Shown one piece after another: positions 9,276-19,695 of a stretch of DNA of 64,000 nt. This DNA comes from HGM04593 sp045631905 (GTDB taxonomy: Bacteria > Bacteroidota > Bacteroidia > Bacteroidales > Bacteroidaceae), in assembly GCA_045631905.1 (NCBI GenBank), contig JAZQVO010000027.1, positions 13,031 through 77,030 on the forward strand. The letters are read 5' to 3'. The translations under genes and the position numbers were made by a program. A model generated the notes under the pieces. The model made no database searches. It saw nothing but the letters and a program-made list of their open reading frames with translations, and was not told the origin of the DNA. Within the stretch, counting starts at the first letter, position 1, and every line of letters starts with the position of its first letter.

Positions 9276-10376
9276 ATGAGCGATAAAAGAAAAATACGCG
9301 TTGGTATAACCCAAGGCGACATAAACGGAATAGGATACGAAGTTATATTCAAGACCTTTGCAGTGCCCGAGATGTTCGATATCTGCACCCCTGTGGTCTA
9401 CGGCTCTCCCAAAGCCGCCGCATACCATCGCAAGGCACTCGAAACAGAGATAAGCTACAACGCCGTGGAGAACGACAACGACATACAGGACGGCAAGCTC
9501 AACCTCATAAACTGCAACAGCGACGAACTTCACATAGAGCTCGGTTGCACCACACAGGAAGCAGGCCAAGCAGCCTTCGAGGCGTTGGAGAGAGCCGTGA
9601 AAGACTACCACGAAGGCAAGATAGATGTTCTTGTAACAGCACCTATAAACAAAAGCACAATACAGAACGAGAATTTTAATTTCCCCGGCCACACAGAATA
9701 CCTGCAGGAACGCTGTGGTGGCGAAGGAGAAAAATCGCTCATGTTACTATGTAGCGGCGACCTACGTGTTGCGGTTGCCACCTCGCACCTCCCTTTGAGC
9801 AAAGTACCCGCCGCCATAACAGAAGAACTTCTCGAGGAGAAACTCACAATACTGAACAGAAGCCTCATCGAGGACTTCAATATCGACGCACCCAAGATAG
9901 CAGTGCTCTCTCTCAACCCCCACGCCGGCGACAACGGCCTGCTGGGCAACGAAGAGATAGAGACCATAACCCCCACCATACGCAAGATGAACGATAGCGG
10001 AATATTCTGCTACGGTCCTTTTGCAGCCGATGGATTCTTCGGTAGCGGGAAGTACGACTCTTTCGACGCGATACTCGCCATGTATCACGACCAAGGACTT
10101 GCACCCCTGAAAGCTCTGGGCATGGACGACGGGATAAACTTCACCGCCGGCCTACCCGTAGTGCGCACCTCACCCGCCCATGGTGTAGCATACGATATAG
10201 CCGGCAAAGGCATCGCCGACGAGAACTCTTTCCGTCAGGCCATCTATTCGGCAATAGACATATACCGTAACCGCACCATGTACAACGAAGCACGTCGTCA
10301 CCCCTTGCGCAAGCTCTACTTCGAAAAGCGCGACGACAGCAACCGTTTGAACTTGCAACAGAACGACAACGAATAA
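9276..10376 (+). CDS. pdxA: 4-hydroxythreonine-4-phosphate dehydrogenase
   Basis: NAD-dependent oxidation and decarboxylation step of the DXP-dependent pyridoxal 5'-phosphate pathway. 366 aa, slightly longer than the E. coli enzyme. Seen: GITQGDINGIGYEV at the N-terminus, GHTEYLQE, and the three metal-binding His contexts SHLPLSKVP, LNPHAGDNG and MYHDQGLAPLK. The C-terminal extension is charged. The nucleotidyltransferase gene begins 1 nt after the stop codon, so pdxA leads the following cassette. PLP supply would serve several enzymes in this window (HisC, CysK, YggS family, NspC). Confidence 0.96.
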   Translation: MSDKRKIRVGITQGDINGIGYEVIFKTFAVPEMFDICTPVVYGSPKAAAYHRKALETEISYNAVENDNDIQDGKLNLINCNSDELHIELGCTTQEAGQAAFEALERAVKDYHEGKIDVLVTAPINKSTIQNENFNFPGHTEYLQERCGGEGEKSLMLLCSGDLRVAVATSHLPLSKVPAAITEELLEEKLTILNRSLIEDFNIDAPKIAVLSLNPHAGDNGLLGNEEIETITPTIRKMNDSGIFCYGPFAADGFFGSGKYDSFDAILAMYHDQGLAPLKALGMDDGINFTAGLPVVRTSPAHGVAYDIAGKGIADENSFRQAIYSAIDIYRNRTMYNEARRHPLRKLYFEKRDDSNRLNLQQNDNE

Positions 10377-10377
10377 G

Positions 10378-11079
10378 ATGAAATTTGCAATAATAGCGGC
10401 AGGCGAAGGCTCACGCCTCGCAAACGAGGGAGTAAAATACCCCAAGCCACTCGTACCCCTGCAAGGCGTTCCTCTCATAGAACGCCTTGCAGGGGTGTTT
10501 GCACGTCATGGAGCAAGTTCAATAAGCATCATCATAAACAAACAACAACCCGAAACACTTGTCCACCTGCAACAACTAAGAGAGAGATACCCCATAAACA
10601 TAGTTGTAGAGGACACCCCAAGTAGCATGCACAGCATGCACGCACTCATGCCATGGCTCGAAGGAGATGAGAAATTTTGCCTCACCACGGTAGACACCAT
10701 CTTTCGCGAAGAGGAGTTTACACGCTACCTCGCCGAGTTTGAAAAGAGCGACAGCGACGGGCTCATGGCAGTAACCCCCTTTGTCGATGACGAAAAACCC
10801 CTTTACGTGGCAACAAACGAACAGCTCGACATAACAGCCTTTTGCGACAAGGCGGGCAACGACACACAATACGTTTCGGGAGGAATATACGGCCTCACCC
10901 CCAAGGCCCTGCTCACCCTGCGACGTTGCATGGAGCAAGGAGTATCGCGCATGAGAAATTTTCAACGCGCACTCATAGCCGACGGCCTTCAACTACGCGC
11001 CTTCCCCTTTGAAAAGATTATAGACATCGACCATGCCGACGATATTATAAAAGCCCAGCAGTTCCTCGACACATTATGA
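10378..11079 (+). CDS. MobA/RmlA-like nucleotidyltransferase
   Basis: 233-aa NTP-transferase fold protein expected to couple a phosphorylated small molecule to CTP or another NTP. Seen: signature FAIIAAGEGSRLANEG followed by YPKPLVPL (G-x-G-x-R and the catalytic Lys), and TTVDTIF at the metal site. No left-handed beta-helix is attached. It is followed with a 4-bp ATGA overlap by an ATP-grasp gene, then by a CDP-alcohol phosphotransferase. The same pairing of cytidylyltransferase and CDP-alcohol transferase is known in inositol-phosphate and phosphonolipid pathways. Inference: it makes the CDP-activated substrate for the downstream membrane enzyme. Nucleotide and substrate are not determined by sequence. 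Confidence 0.82.
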   Translation: MKFAIIAAGEGSRLANEGVKYPKPLVPLQGVPLIERLAGVFARHGASSISIIINKQQPETLVHLQQLRERYPINIVVEDTPSSMHSMHALMPWLEGDEKFCLTTVDTIFREEEFTRYLAEFEKSDSDGLMAVTPFVDDEKPLYVATNEQLDITAFCDKAGNDTQYVSGGIYGLTPKALLTLRRCMEQGVSRMRNFQRALIADGLQLRAFPFEKIIDIDHADDIIKAQQFLDTL

Positions 11080-11897
11080 AAGTAACAACCATAGCCCGCA
11101 ACCCCGCAAACTCGCCCGGCATGACCAACAGCGACGAAGCCATACTCGCACTCGTCGAGAAAGAGCTTGCAAGCATGGGGCACACCGTGGAACGCATCGG
11201 CGAAGAGCAGATACCGAGCGAAGATACCACTATAGTATGCCACATGTCACGCAACCTCGCGACACTTAAAACACTGAAAGAGGCCGAAGCAAAAGGTTGC
11301 ATCGTACTCAACACCCCCACATCGGTAGAGCACTGTTCAAGGCTCGAGCAGATGTTAAAATTACAAGAAAACGAGATACTTCAACCACCTTTCAGCATCA
11401 TCGCAAACGAGAAAGAGCTGTTGAACGCACCTTTCCCCGGTTGGTTAAAGAAAAGCGCAGGCTGGGTTCAACACAAAGAAGAGGTAAGCTATGTCGCCGG
11501 TTACGACGAAGCAAGCAAGGCACTCAAAAAAATAAAAGAGTATGGGTGCGAGGGCGCAATATTCAGTAAACACATCGAGGGCGACATAATAAAATTTTAT
11601 GGCATCGAGGGAGGTTATTTCACCTACAGCTACCCCAACCCCGAAAAAAGCAAATTCGGGCTCGAAAAAATAAACGGTACCCCCAAAGGATACATGTTCA
11701 ACAAAGAGGAGCTACGCCAAAAAGCCTTCGAAGCCGCCAAGTGCCTCGGCCTTTCAATATTTGGTGGCGATTGCATAGTAACTCAAAAAGGAGAGATATA
11801 CTTTATAGACATAAACGACTTTCCAAGCTTCGCGGCAGTGCGCGAAACAGCCGCACACCACATAGCAAAACTCATAGTTTCAAAAAAGAGAGAATAA
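11076..11897 (+). CDS. ATP-grasp-like protein
   Basis: 273 aa with RimK/D-Ala ligase-like features: N-terminal domain (MKVTTIARN.A..PGMTN), central region with NTPTSVEHCSRLEQML (typical pre-grasp substrate loop), a GAIFSKHIEGDIIKFYGI strand resembling the ATP-grasp phosphate-binding segment, and a C-terminal FIDINDFPSF that supplies the Asp/Asn metal ligands. Usual chemistry of the superfamily is ATP-dependent joining of a carboxylate to an amine or thiol. Overlaps the upstream nucleotidyltransferase by 4 bp and is 3 bp from the CDP-alcohol transferase. Inference: it may decorate the same headgroup. Substrate unknown. Confidence 0.75.
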   Translation: MKVTTIARNPANSPGMTNSDEAILALVEKELASMGHTVERIGEEQIPSEDTTIVCHMSRNLATLKTLKEAEAKGCIVLNTPTSVEHCSRLEQMLKLQENEILQPPFSIIANEKELLNAPFPGWLKKSAGWVQHKEEVSYVAGYDEASKALKKIKEYGCEGAIFSKHIEGDIIKFYGIEGGYFTYSYPNPEKSKFGLEKINGTPKGYMFNKEELRQKAFEAAKCLGLSIFGGDCIVTQKGEIYFIDINDFPSFAAVRETAAHHIAKLIVSKKRE

Positions 11898-11900
11898 GAG

Positions 11901-12851
11901 ATGACCGAAGAAGACAAAAAAATTTACGCAACATCAATGAAGTCACAAGACACCGAGGAGTTCCTCGACTTGTGGTTCTACCGCCCGTTAGGTTTCCGTT
12001 GCGCACTGTTTTTCCGCAACCGCGGTATACACCCCAACGTAATAACAATAATATCCATCTTTTTAGGCATAGGAGCAGGGATAGGGTTCTACCAAGACAG
12101 CCTTCGCTGGAACATTCTTGGCATACTACTCCTAATGTGGGCAAACCTCTACGACAGCACCGACGGACAACTTGCACGCATCACAGGGCAAAAGACACGC
12201 TGGGGGCGCATACTCGACGGCTTTGCCGGCGACTGCTGGTTCTTCTGCATCTACTTTGCCATAGCCGCCCGCGAAACCTTCGAGCCCATACCCTTTGCAC
12301 CCGAATATCAATGGGGAGCAATCATCTGGGTGCTATGCTCCTTCTGCGGTTTCTGGGCACACGGTTCACAATGCCAACTTGCCGACTACTACCGCAACAT
12401 ACACCTCTACTTTATAAAAGAGGAGAACGGACACGAATTTCATAACTCAGCCACCCAACGCAAAGAGTACAACCAAACACCATGGAGCGACTTTTTCTGG
12501 AAAATCTTCCTTAACGCCTACGTTGCCTACGTCAAGAACCAAGAACGCATGACACCCAAATTTCAACGCTTCATCGCAACGGTACACAAACACTATGGCA
12601 CCGACATACCCACAAAGCTACGCGAAGAGTTCCGCAAAGGCAGTCTGCCACTCATGAAATACACCAACATACTCACATTCAACTCACGCGCCATAACGCT
12701 CTGTTTCACCATGCTCACAGGCGAGCTATGGCTATATTTCATCTTCGAGCTTATGGTACTCATGCTCATATTCATATACATGAGATACAAACACGAAAAA
12801 TTGTGTAGCAAGCTAACCGAAAAAATAGAGAACGGCCATGAATTCAATTAA
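11901..12851 (+). CDS. CDP-alcohol phosphatidyltransferase family integral membrane protein
   Basis: 316 aa with several hydrophobic helices. Transfers a phospho-alcohol from a CDP-linked donor to an acceptor alcohol within the inner membrane. The signature begins YDSTDGQLARITG (D-x2-D-G-x2-A-R), then eight residues, G, three residues, D; but the final segment reads LDGFAGD, so the fourth Asp is displaced by one residue relative to the usual D-x3-D spacing. The long segment around residues 165-235 between helices is unusual. It overlaps the downstream HAD gene by 14 bp. Context suggests that the upstream nucleotidyltransferase makes its donor. Acceptor and product cannot be predicted; inositol-phosphate or a glycerol-type lipid are both possible. 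Confidence 0.85.
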   Translation: MTEEDKKIYATSMKSQDTEEFLDLWFYRPLGFRCALFFRNRGIHPNVITIISIFLGIGAGIGFYQDSLRWNILGILLLMWANLYDSTDGQLARITGQKTRWGRILDGFAGDCWFFCIYFAIAARETFEPIPFAPEYQWGAIIWVLCSFCGFWAHGSQCQLADYYRNIHLYFIKEENGHEFHNSATQRKEYNQTPWSDFFWKIFLNAYVAYVKNQERMTPKFQRFIATVHKHYGTDIPTKLREEFRKGSLPLMKYTNILTFNSRAITLCFTMLTGELWLYFIFELMVLMLIFIYMRYKHEKLCSKLTEKIENGHEFN

Positions 12852-13545
12852 AGGAATAATATTCGACTACGGAGGCACCATAGACACCAACGGCACACAC
12901 TGGGGCGAAGTTATATGGGACGCCTACCAAGCCACAGGAGTAAATGTCAGCAAAGAGCTCTTCCGCGAAGCCTACATACACGGCGAACGCACCCTTGCCA
13001 AAGAGCCCATAATAAAACCCGAGGACACCTTCCACACCCTGCTGAAAAAAAAGACAGCCATACAGGCCGTATATCTTCGCGACAAAGAGATTGACATAAC
13101 CGCCTGCCACCAAGAAGCCATAACCAAAAACTGTTACAACAAAGTACTGCAAACCCTGCAAACCACATGTAGCATAGTTGAGAAACTATCGCAACACTAC
13201 CCCATGGTGCTAGTAACAAATTTCTACGGCAACATGAACGTGGTACTCGACGAGTTCAAGCTCAAGCGTTTCTTCCCCAACATCGTAGAATCGTCGGTAG
13301 TAGGAATAAGAAAACCCTCGCCGGCACTCTTTGCCCTCGGAGTAGAAGCCCTCGATATCCCGGCCCCCAACATTATGGTAATAGGCGACTCCTACCGCAA
13401 AGACATATACCCCGCACTATCACTCGGTTGCAAAGCCGTGTGGCTCAAAAACCGTTGTTGGGCCGACGAGGAGATAATACCCGGCTACGAACCCACAGCC
13501 ATAATAGACACACTCGACAAAATAGGCAACATTCTCCCGATGTAA
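12838..13545 (+). CDS. HAD-superfamily hydrolase, possible phosphatase of the CDP-alcohol cassette
   Basis: 235 aa haloacid dehalogenase fold. Seen: motif I IIFDYGGTID, motif II LVTNFYG, motif III Lys in GIRKPSPALF, motif IV VIGDSYRKDI. Phosphatases of this superfamily normally have D-x-D-x-T in motif I; here the second Asp is replaced by Gly (DYGGT), a form seen in several HAD subfamilies but with loss of the usual acid/base residue. ATG 12838 lies inside the end of the CDP-alcohol transferase gene (14-bp overlap), indicating translational coupling. Inference: removes a phosphate left on the product of the transferase, or hydrolyses a precursor. Confidence 0.85.
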   Translation: MNSIKGIIFDYGGTIDTNGTHWGEVIWDAYQATGVNVSKELFREAYIHGERTLAKEPIIKPEDTFHTLLKKKTAIQAVYLRDKEIDITACHQEAITKNCYNKVLQTLQTTCSIVEKLSQHYPMVLVTNFYGNMNVVLDEFKLKRFFPNIVESSVVGIRKPSPALFALGVEALDIPAPNIMVIGDSYRKDIYPALSLGCKAVWLKNRCWADEEIIPGYEPTAIIDTLDKIGNILPM

Positions 13546-13604
13546 AAACGAACCATAAGAAGATAGAATATGTTTTATAGTGGTAAACCATAAAAAAACC
13601 ATCT

Positions 13605-14900
13605 ATGAGACGTATACCTGTAACCCTTATCGCCATGCTGACAGCTATCATGCTGACAGCACAGATAACCCCCGTAAACTACAACGTCGAGCACAAAGAC
13701 AGCAGTTGGTACGTAACCCTCGGCTACGAGATAGATAAACTGCCAAGCAAAGACGGCATGTTGCTCATATCGCACATATGCAACCCCGACACCTGCATAA
13801 GCACCTCGGCGCGACACTTTCAAGGCAAAAAGTTCGCAAAAAGACATGTAAAAAAGTATGGCTACACACCCCAACTGCAAAGCGAAGGAGAAAACAGTTG
13901 CACGATAGCAGTACCCGAACACCATGCATGCGACACCCTTTGGGGAGTAACATATTGCGAATACCACAAAGGCGACGAAGTAATCTACTCGCTCGACACC
14001 ATGGCAATACCCATGCCCTGCACCCCATCTTTGAGTTGTCACAGAGTAGCCGATGCCCTCACCCCCACCGACCACATTGCAAAAACCCACCCCTACGTGC
14101 GCCACATACGCCACTACACCCCATTAAACGAAGATAGCGAAGCCTCGCCACAGAGCAAGCAAATTGTGCGTTACTACACCAACAGCCCCCTGCTCAACCT
14201 CGACTACATGAAAAACGCCACCACCATCGACGAGCTCATGGGAGTGATAAACAGCATTATGGCCGACAGCAGTACCACCGTGGAGAGCGTGCAGATAGTA
14301 GGCTACGTCTCACCCGACAAGGGCGAAAGAAACAGCAAGCAACTTGGCTATGAACGCGCCCTTGCCCTGCGCGACCACATACGCAGACACCACCACCTGC
14401 CCGACTCTGTTTTCGAGATAGCCGATGCCGGACACAACTGGCAACTAATATACAAGGATATTGCCATGTTAGGAGCACCCGGCGGCGACAGCCTCATAAA
14501 CATACTGCAACGCGAGCCCTCCTCAAAAAGAAGAGAGATAATACTGCGCAACTACGACAACGGCACAATATTCAACGAGCTTGCACAGACAGCATTTGCC
14601 AAGCAACGCGGTGCATCTATAAACGCAATATACTACGACACCCACCCCGACAGCGCAGCCATGGCAATAAACCAAGTAGTAAACGAGCTTATAAACAACC
14701 CCCACCCCAACTATCACGCCCTGTCGCAACAACTTAAAGCATACAAAAACGACGCACGCGCCATAAACCTGCAAGGTGTTATAGACTACCGTCGCCACCG
14801 CCGCCATGCCGCCGAAAAGGAGTTTGCCACAGCCGCAGCCATGGGCGACGAGCAAGCAAGAACCAACCTGAATATTATTATGGCCGAAAAAGAGCGCTGA
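13605..14900 (+). CDS. OmpA-like domain protein with C-terminal helical repeats
   Basis: 431 aa, exported (signal peptide about residues 1-19, TAIMLTAQ). The first 150 residues contain four or more Cys (HICNPDTCIS, SCTIAV, HACDTL, TYCEY) and are not recognised. Residues about 185-300 resemble an OmpA-like peptidoglycan-binding domain (VQIVGYVSPDKGERNSKQLG..RALALRDHI in two pieces around residue 230). The last 70 residues look like a TPR-like helical tail (AINLQGVIDYRRHR..AEKEF.TAAAMGDEQA). Similar proteins with OmpA-like ends occur next to fimbrial genes in Bacteroidales, but none are here. 59 bp separate it from the HAD gene. Function unknown. Confidence 0.75.
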   Translation: MRRIPVTLIAMLTAIMLTAQITPVNYNVEHKDSSWYVTLGYEIDKLPSKDGMLLISHICNPDTCISTSARHFQGKKFAKRHVKKYGYTPQLQSEGENSCTIAVPEHHACDTLWGVTYCEYHKGDEVIYSLDTMAIPMPCTPSLSCHRVADALTPTDHIAKTHPYVRHIRHYTPLNEDSEASPQSKQIVRYYTNSPLLNLDYMKNATTIDELMGVINSIMADSSTTVESVQIVGYVSPDKGERNSKQLGYERALALRDHIRRHHHLPDSVFEIADAGHNWQLIYKDIAMLGAPGGDSLINILQREPSSKRREIILRNYDNGTIFNELAQTAFAKQRGASINAIYYDTHPDSAAMAINQVVNELINNPHPNYHALSQQLKAYKNDARAINLQGVIDYRRHRRHAAEKEFATAAAMGDEQARTNLNIIMAEKER

Positions 14901-14922
14901 CAAACAAAACCACACACCGTAT

Positions 14923-14972
14923 ATAAACAAATAGGTCGGAGGGTTTCAACGCCCTCCGACCTATTTGTTTAT
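14923..14972. terminator. Bidirectional terminator between the OmpA-like gene and pflA
   Basis: Perfect 21-bp inverted repeat (14923-14943 and 14952-14972) with an 8-nt loop. A/T-rich outer ends supply a U-tract in both directions. It separates convergent transcription units. Confidence 0.85.
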
Positions 14973-14987
14973 AAAATCAACAGACTA

Positions 14988-15716
14988 TCAATTAACAAAC
15001 ACGTTCGAGAAGTACTCATCAAAGATAGCCTTTGCCTCGTCAAGCTGTTCGGGAGTATTCTCCTTAACCCCCTTCAACTTATACTCCATGCCCATAGCCT
15101 CGTACTTGTGTACGCCCAGAGTGTGATAAGGAAGAACCTCAACACGCTGAATCATCTTGTACTTGCCCATAGCCTCGCCCAGCGCACGAATATCGCTCTC
15201 TATGGCACTATACCCCTGCACATACACATAACGCAACCAGAAAGGTTTGTTATTCTCTTCGAGCCATGCGGCTGTGCGAAGCGTCTGTTCGTTGCTACGC
15301 TCCGTAAGCACCTTGTGTCTTTCGGGGTTAAACTGCTTAATATCGAGCAATACCAAATCGACAAGACCAAACAACTCCTCAACGTCTTTGTTCCAGATAC
15401 TACCGTTGGTATCTATGCACACATTAATATCCTGCTCCTTCAAGCGTTTAACAAGAGGTATGAGCTCGGCCGCCTGGAAAGTAGGCTCACCGCCACTAAA
15501 CGTAACACCACCTTTTTTGCCAAAGAAGGCTCTTTCGTTCATGGCCAAGCGCATAATCTCCTCGACCGTTGTCTCTTCGCTCTCCCCTTTTACGTCTATC
15601 GTGTCGGGGTTGGCACAATAAAGGCAACGGAAGTTACAACCCTGCAAGAAAATAACAAGACGCAAACCAGGGCCGTCGAATGTGCCCATCGACTCATATG
15701 AATGTACTCTTAACAT
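14988..15716 (-). CDS. pflA: Pyruvate formate-lyase activating enzyme
   Basis: Radical SAM enzyme that installs the glycyl radical on PFL. Start ATG 15716 (MLRVHSYESMGTFDGPG) gives 242 aa, the usual length; an ATG 24 bp upstream falls in an intercistronic hairpin and is less likely. Seen: C-x3-C-x2-C cluster (CNFRCLYC), GGVTFSGGEP, and the C-terminal VEVLPYHTLG. Downstream of pflB on the same strand with a 69-bp gap, the standard Bacteroidales order. Acts in the cytosol under anaerobic conditions. Confidence 0.96.
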   Translation of the reverse strand: MLRVHSYESMGTFDGPGLRLVIFLQGCNFRCLYCANPDTIDVKGESEETTVEEIMRLAMNERAFFGKKGGVTFSGGEPTFQAAELIPLVKRLKEQDINVCIDTNGSIWNKDVEELFGLVDLVLLDIKQFNPERHKVLTERSNEQTLRTAAWLEENNKPFWLRYVYVQGYSAIESDIRALGEAMGKYKMIQRVEVLPYHTLGVHKYEAMGMEYKLKGVKENTPEQLDEAKAIFDEYFSNVFVN

Positions 15717-15739
15717 CGATATACTATATTTAAGCGACA

Positions 15740-15763
15740 TAGGCCGGCTCGCAAGCCGGCCTA
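15740..15763. promoter_or_regulatory. Intercistronic hairpin between pflB and pflA
   Basis: Perfect 10-bp GC-rich stem (15740-15749 and 15754-15763) with a 4-nt loop. No U-tract follows in the direction of transcription, so it is more likely a stability or processing hairpin that sets the PFL to activase ratio than a full terminator. Confidence 0.55.
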
Positions 15764-15785
15764 TGCACCATTATGAATATTCAAA

Positions 15786-18014
<2,229 letters not shown>

Positions 18015-18105
18015 ATCAATTAATTTTAGATTAAACCAATAATTCGACATATACTGAACGACAACTTTACATAGCTGAAAAGTTACACCGTTCTGTTTTC
18101 GAGTG

Positions 18106-18113
18106 CAAAGATA
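18106..18113 (-). promoter_or_regulatory. -7 promoter box for pflB
   Basis: Minus strand TATCTTTG, an exact TAnnTTTG match, about 92 bp upstream of the pflB start. The -33 element is weak (a T-rich stretch without clear TTTG). The 18015-18252 gap holds this promoter and otherwise A/T-rich sequence. Confidence 0.45.
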
Positions 18114-18252
18114 ATAAAATATTATCTTACCACCATAAAAAGTGTAGATATTTTAGCAAATAAATTTTATTGGCTACATTTTTGCAATCATTACAAAAGC
18201 GTAATAATATATAAAACAGCAAAATTTCTCAAAATTGTTACCCAAACAGCAT

Positions 18253-19047
18253 TTATCTTAGCACATTGCTCCATAAAGCGGGAAAATCGGTTATCACAGC
18301 ATCAATCTCACTATTTATCGTTTTTGAAGAGGGCACACCATAAGTCCACACCTTAACACCTTTGCCTGCGCTCTTTACACCTTTCGCCACCCTTCTACAA
18401 AAAAAGCTCTTGTGAAAATTAAACGAAGAAACATGCGCATATTTGCCGTATGAAAAGCAACGCAAAGAACCGTCGAAAAGCAACGGCAAAAGCGGAACTT
18501 TAAAATAGAGCAGTTTCTCCAAAGGAAAAGGCGCACCAAGTTCGACAAACCTGCCAAGAACCGCATCGCTGAACGACTGCACCGACACCCACCCGACAGC
18601 ATCGCAAGCCACTATATCCCCAAGCACAGCCTCCTCGGCACCTTTCACATCGCCTTTAACCTCTATGAGCACGGCGCACCGCCCCGCCACAAGCCCCAAC
18701 ACCTCGCGCAAAGTGGGGATAGTCTCCCCCGTACAAAGCCCCTCACTATCCACAACGCAAAAGGAACGAACATCGGCAAGAGACAACCTATCTATGCGCC
18801 CCTTCCCGCAAGTAGTCCTTTTTATATCCCTATCGTGACAAACCACCATATGCCCGTCGGCAGTCATGCGCACATCAACCTCTATAATATCGGCACCCGA
18901 AGCAACACCTCTTTCAATACACGACAAAGTATTCTCGACCCCATGCCCGGCACCACCTCGGTGCGCCACAATCAAAGGAGGCCCACCTGCAAAGAGCGAT
19001 AAAACAGAGCCACAAACCAAGTATAAAAGAAGAAAGAGCCTGCGCAT
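18253..19047 (-). CDS. Glycerophosphodiester phosphodiesterase
   Basis: Hydrolyses glycerophosphodiesters to glycerol-3-phosphate and an alcohol. Start ATG 19047 (MRRLFLLLYLVCGSVLSLFAGG) gives a signal peptide directly followed by the catalytic domain; the longer upstream frame encodes hydrophobic low-complexity residues. 264 aa. Seen: LIVAHRGG, GVENT, DIIEVDVRMTADGHMVVCHD (the HD, E-x-D pair), KGRIDRLSL, LIEVKG. Probably periplasmic. Monocistronic on present evidence, divergent from the msrC-like gene. Confidence 0.92.
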   Translation of the reverse strand: MRRLFLLLYLVCGSVLSLFAGGPPLIVAHRGGAGHGVENTLSCIERGVASGADIIEVDVRMTADGHMVVCHDRDIKRTTCGKGRIDRLSLADVRSFCVVDSEGLCTGETIPTLREVLGLVAGRCAVLIEVKGDVKGAEEAVLGDIVACDAVGWVSVQSFSDAVLGRFVELGAPFPLEKLLYFKVPLLPLLFDGSLRCFSYGKYAHVSSFNFHKSFFCRRVAKGVKSAGKGVKVWTYGVPSSKTINSEIDAVITDFPALWSNVLR

Positions 19048-19165
19048 AAGAACAAATTTATAGGTCGTTAATATACAACAATTAAGCCGAAGCAAAGCAT
19101 ACAATCCCACAAAAGACACAAAGAACCTTTTAAATGAAAAAACATAGTGAAAAAGAAAAAAGTTG

Positions 19166-19173
19166 TACATTTG
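19166..19173 (+). promoter_or_regulatory. -7 promoter box for the GAF-domain reductase
   Basis: TACATTTG fits TAnnTTTG exactly and lies 16 bp before ATG 19190. No good TTTG at -33. Confidence 0.35.
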
Positions 19174-19189
19174 CAAACAACATAAAACC

Positions 19190-19663
19190 ATGAGCAAAGA
19201 ACTTACGATACACACCGGCAACAAGGAGGATAAATACCAACTGCTCTACAAGCAAATATCCGAGGTTACAGCCGATGAAAAAGATACCATAGCCAACATG
19301 GCAAATATCGCAGCCATGATACACGAAACCTTCAACTTCTGGTGGACAGGTTTCTACCGCGTGTGTGGCAACGAGCTTGTGTTAGGACCATTCCAAGGAC
19401 CCCTCGCATGCAGTCGCATAAAGCATGGGAAGGGGGTATGTGGCACCGCATGGAAAGAGCGCAAGACACAAATTGTACCCGACGTGGACAAATATCCCGG
19501 GCACATAGCATGTAGCAGCATGTCGCGTAGCGAGATTGTGATACCTTTATATAAAGATGAAGAGATTTTTGCCGTACTCGACATCGACAGCGAGCAGCTC
19601 GCAACCTTCGACAACACCGATGCCCTGTGGCTCGAAAAGATAGTTAAATTAATAAATCCCTAA
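19190..19663 (+). CDS. msrC: Free methionine-(R)-sulfoxide reductase (GAF domain)
   Basis: Reduces free Met-R-sulfoxide with thioredoxin-type reductants. ATG 19190 (MSKELTIHTGNKEDKY) gives 157 aa; an in-frame upstream start would overlap the promoter box. Seen: single GAF domain with FNFWWTGFYRV, LGPFQGPLACSRI, GKGVCGTAW and HIACSSMSRSEIVIP; the three conserved Cys (ACSRI, GVCG, IACSS) are all present. An oxidative-stress enzyme in a genome that also carries Fe/Mn SOD 4 kb away. Ends in a long palindromic terminator. Confidence 0.92.
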   Translation: MSKELTIHTGNKEDKYQLLYKQISEVTADEKDTIANMANIAAMIHETFNFWWTGFYRVCGNELVLGPFQGPLACSRIKHGKGVCGTAWKERKTQIVPDVDKYPGHIACSSMSRSEIVIPLYKDEEIFAVLDIDSEQLATFDNTDALWLEKIVKLINP

Positions 19664-19692
19664 AAGGCCGGCCTTTTAGGGATTTATTAATT
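19647..19692. terminator. Loop-less 46-bp palindrome, bidirectional terminator
   Basis: Perfect inverted repeat of 23 bp per arm (19647-19669 and 19670-19692) with no spacer. It includes the stop codon of the reductase gene and ends 3 bp before the nspC stop, so it serves both convergent units. Confidence 0.8.
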
Positions 19693-19695
19693 ATA

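Noticed and set aside
8733..9692. 319-codon minus-strand frame over DUF4837 and pdxA
   Set aside because: Hydrophobic and Cys-rich shadow frame opposite two well-supported genes.
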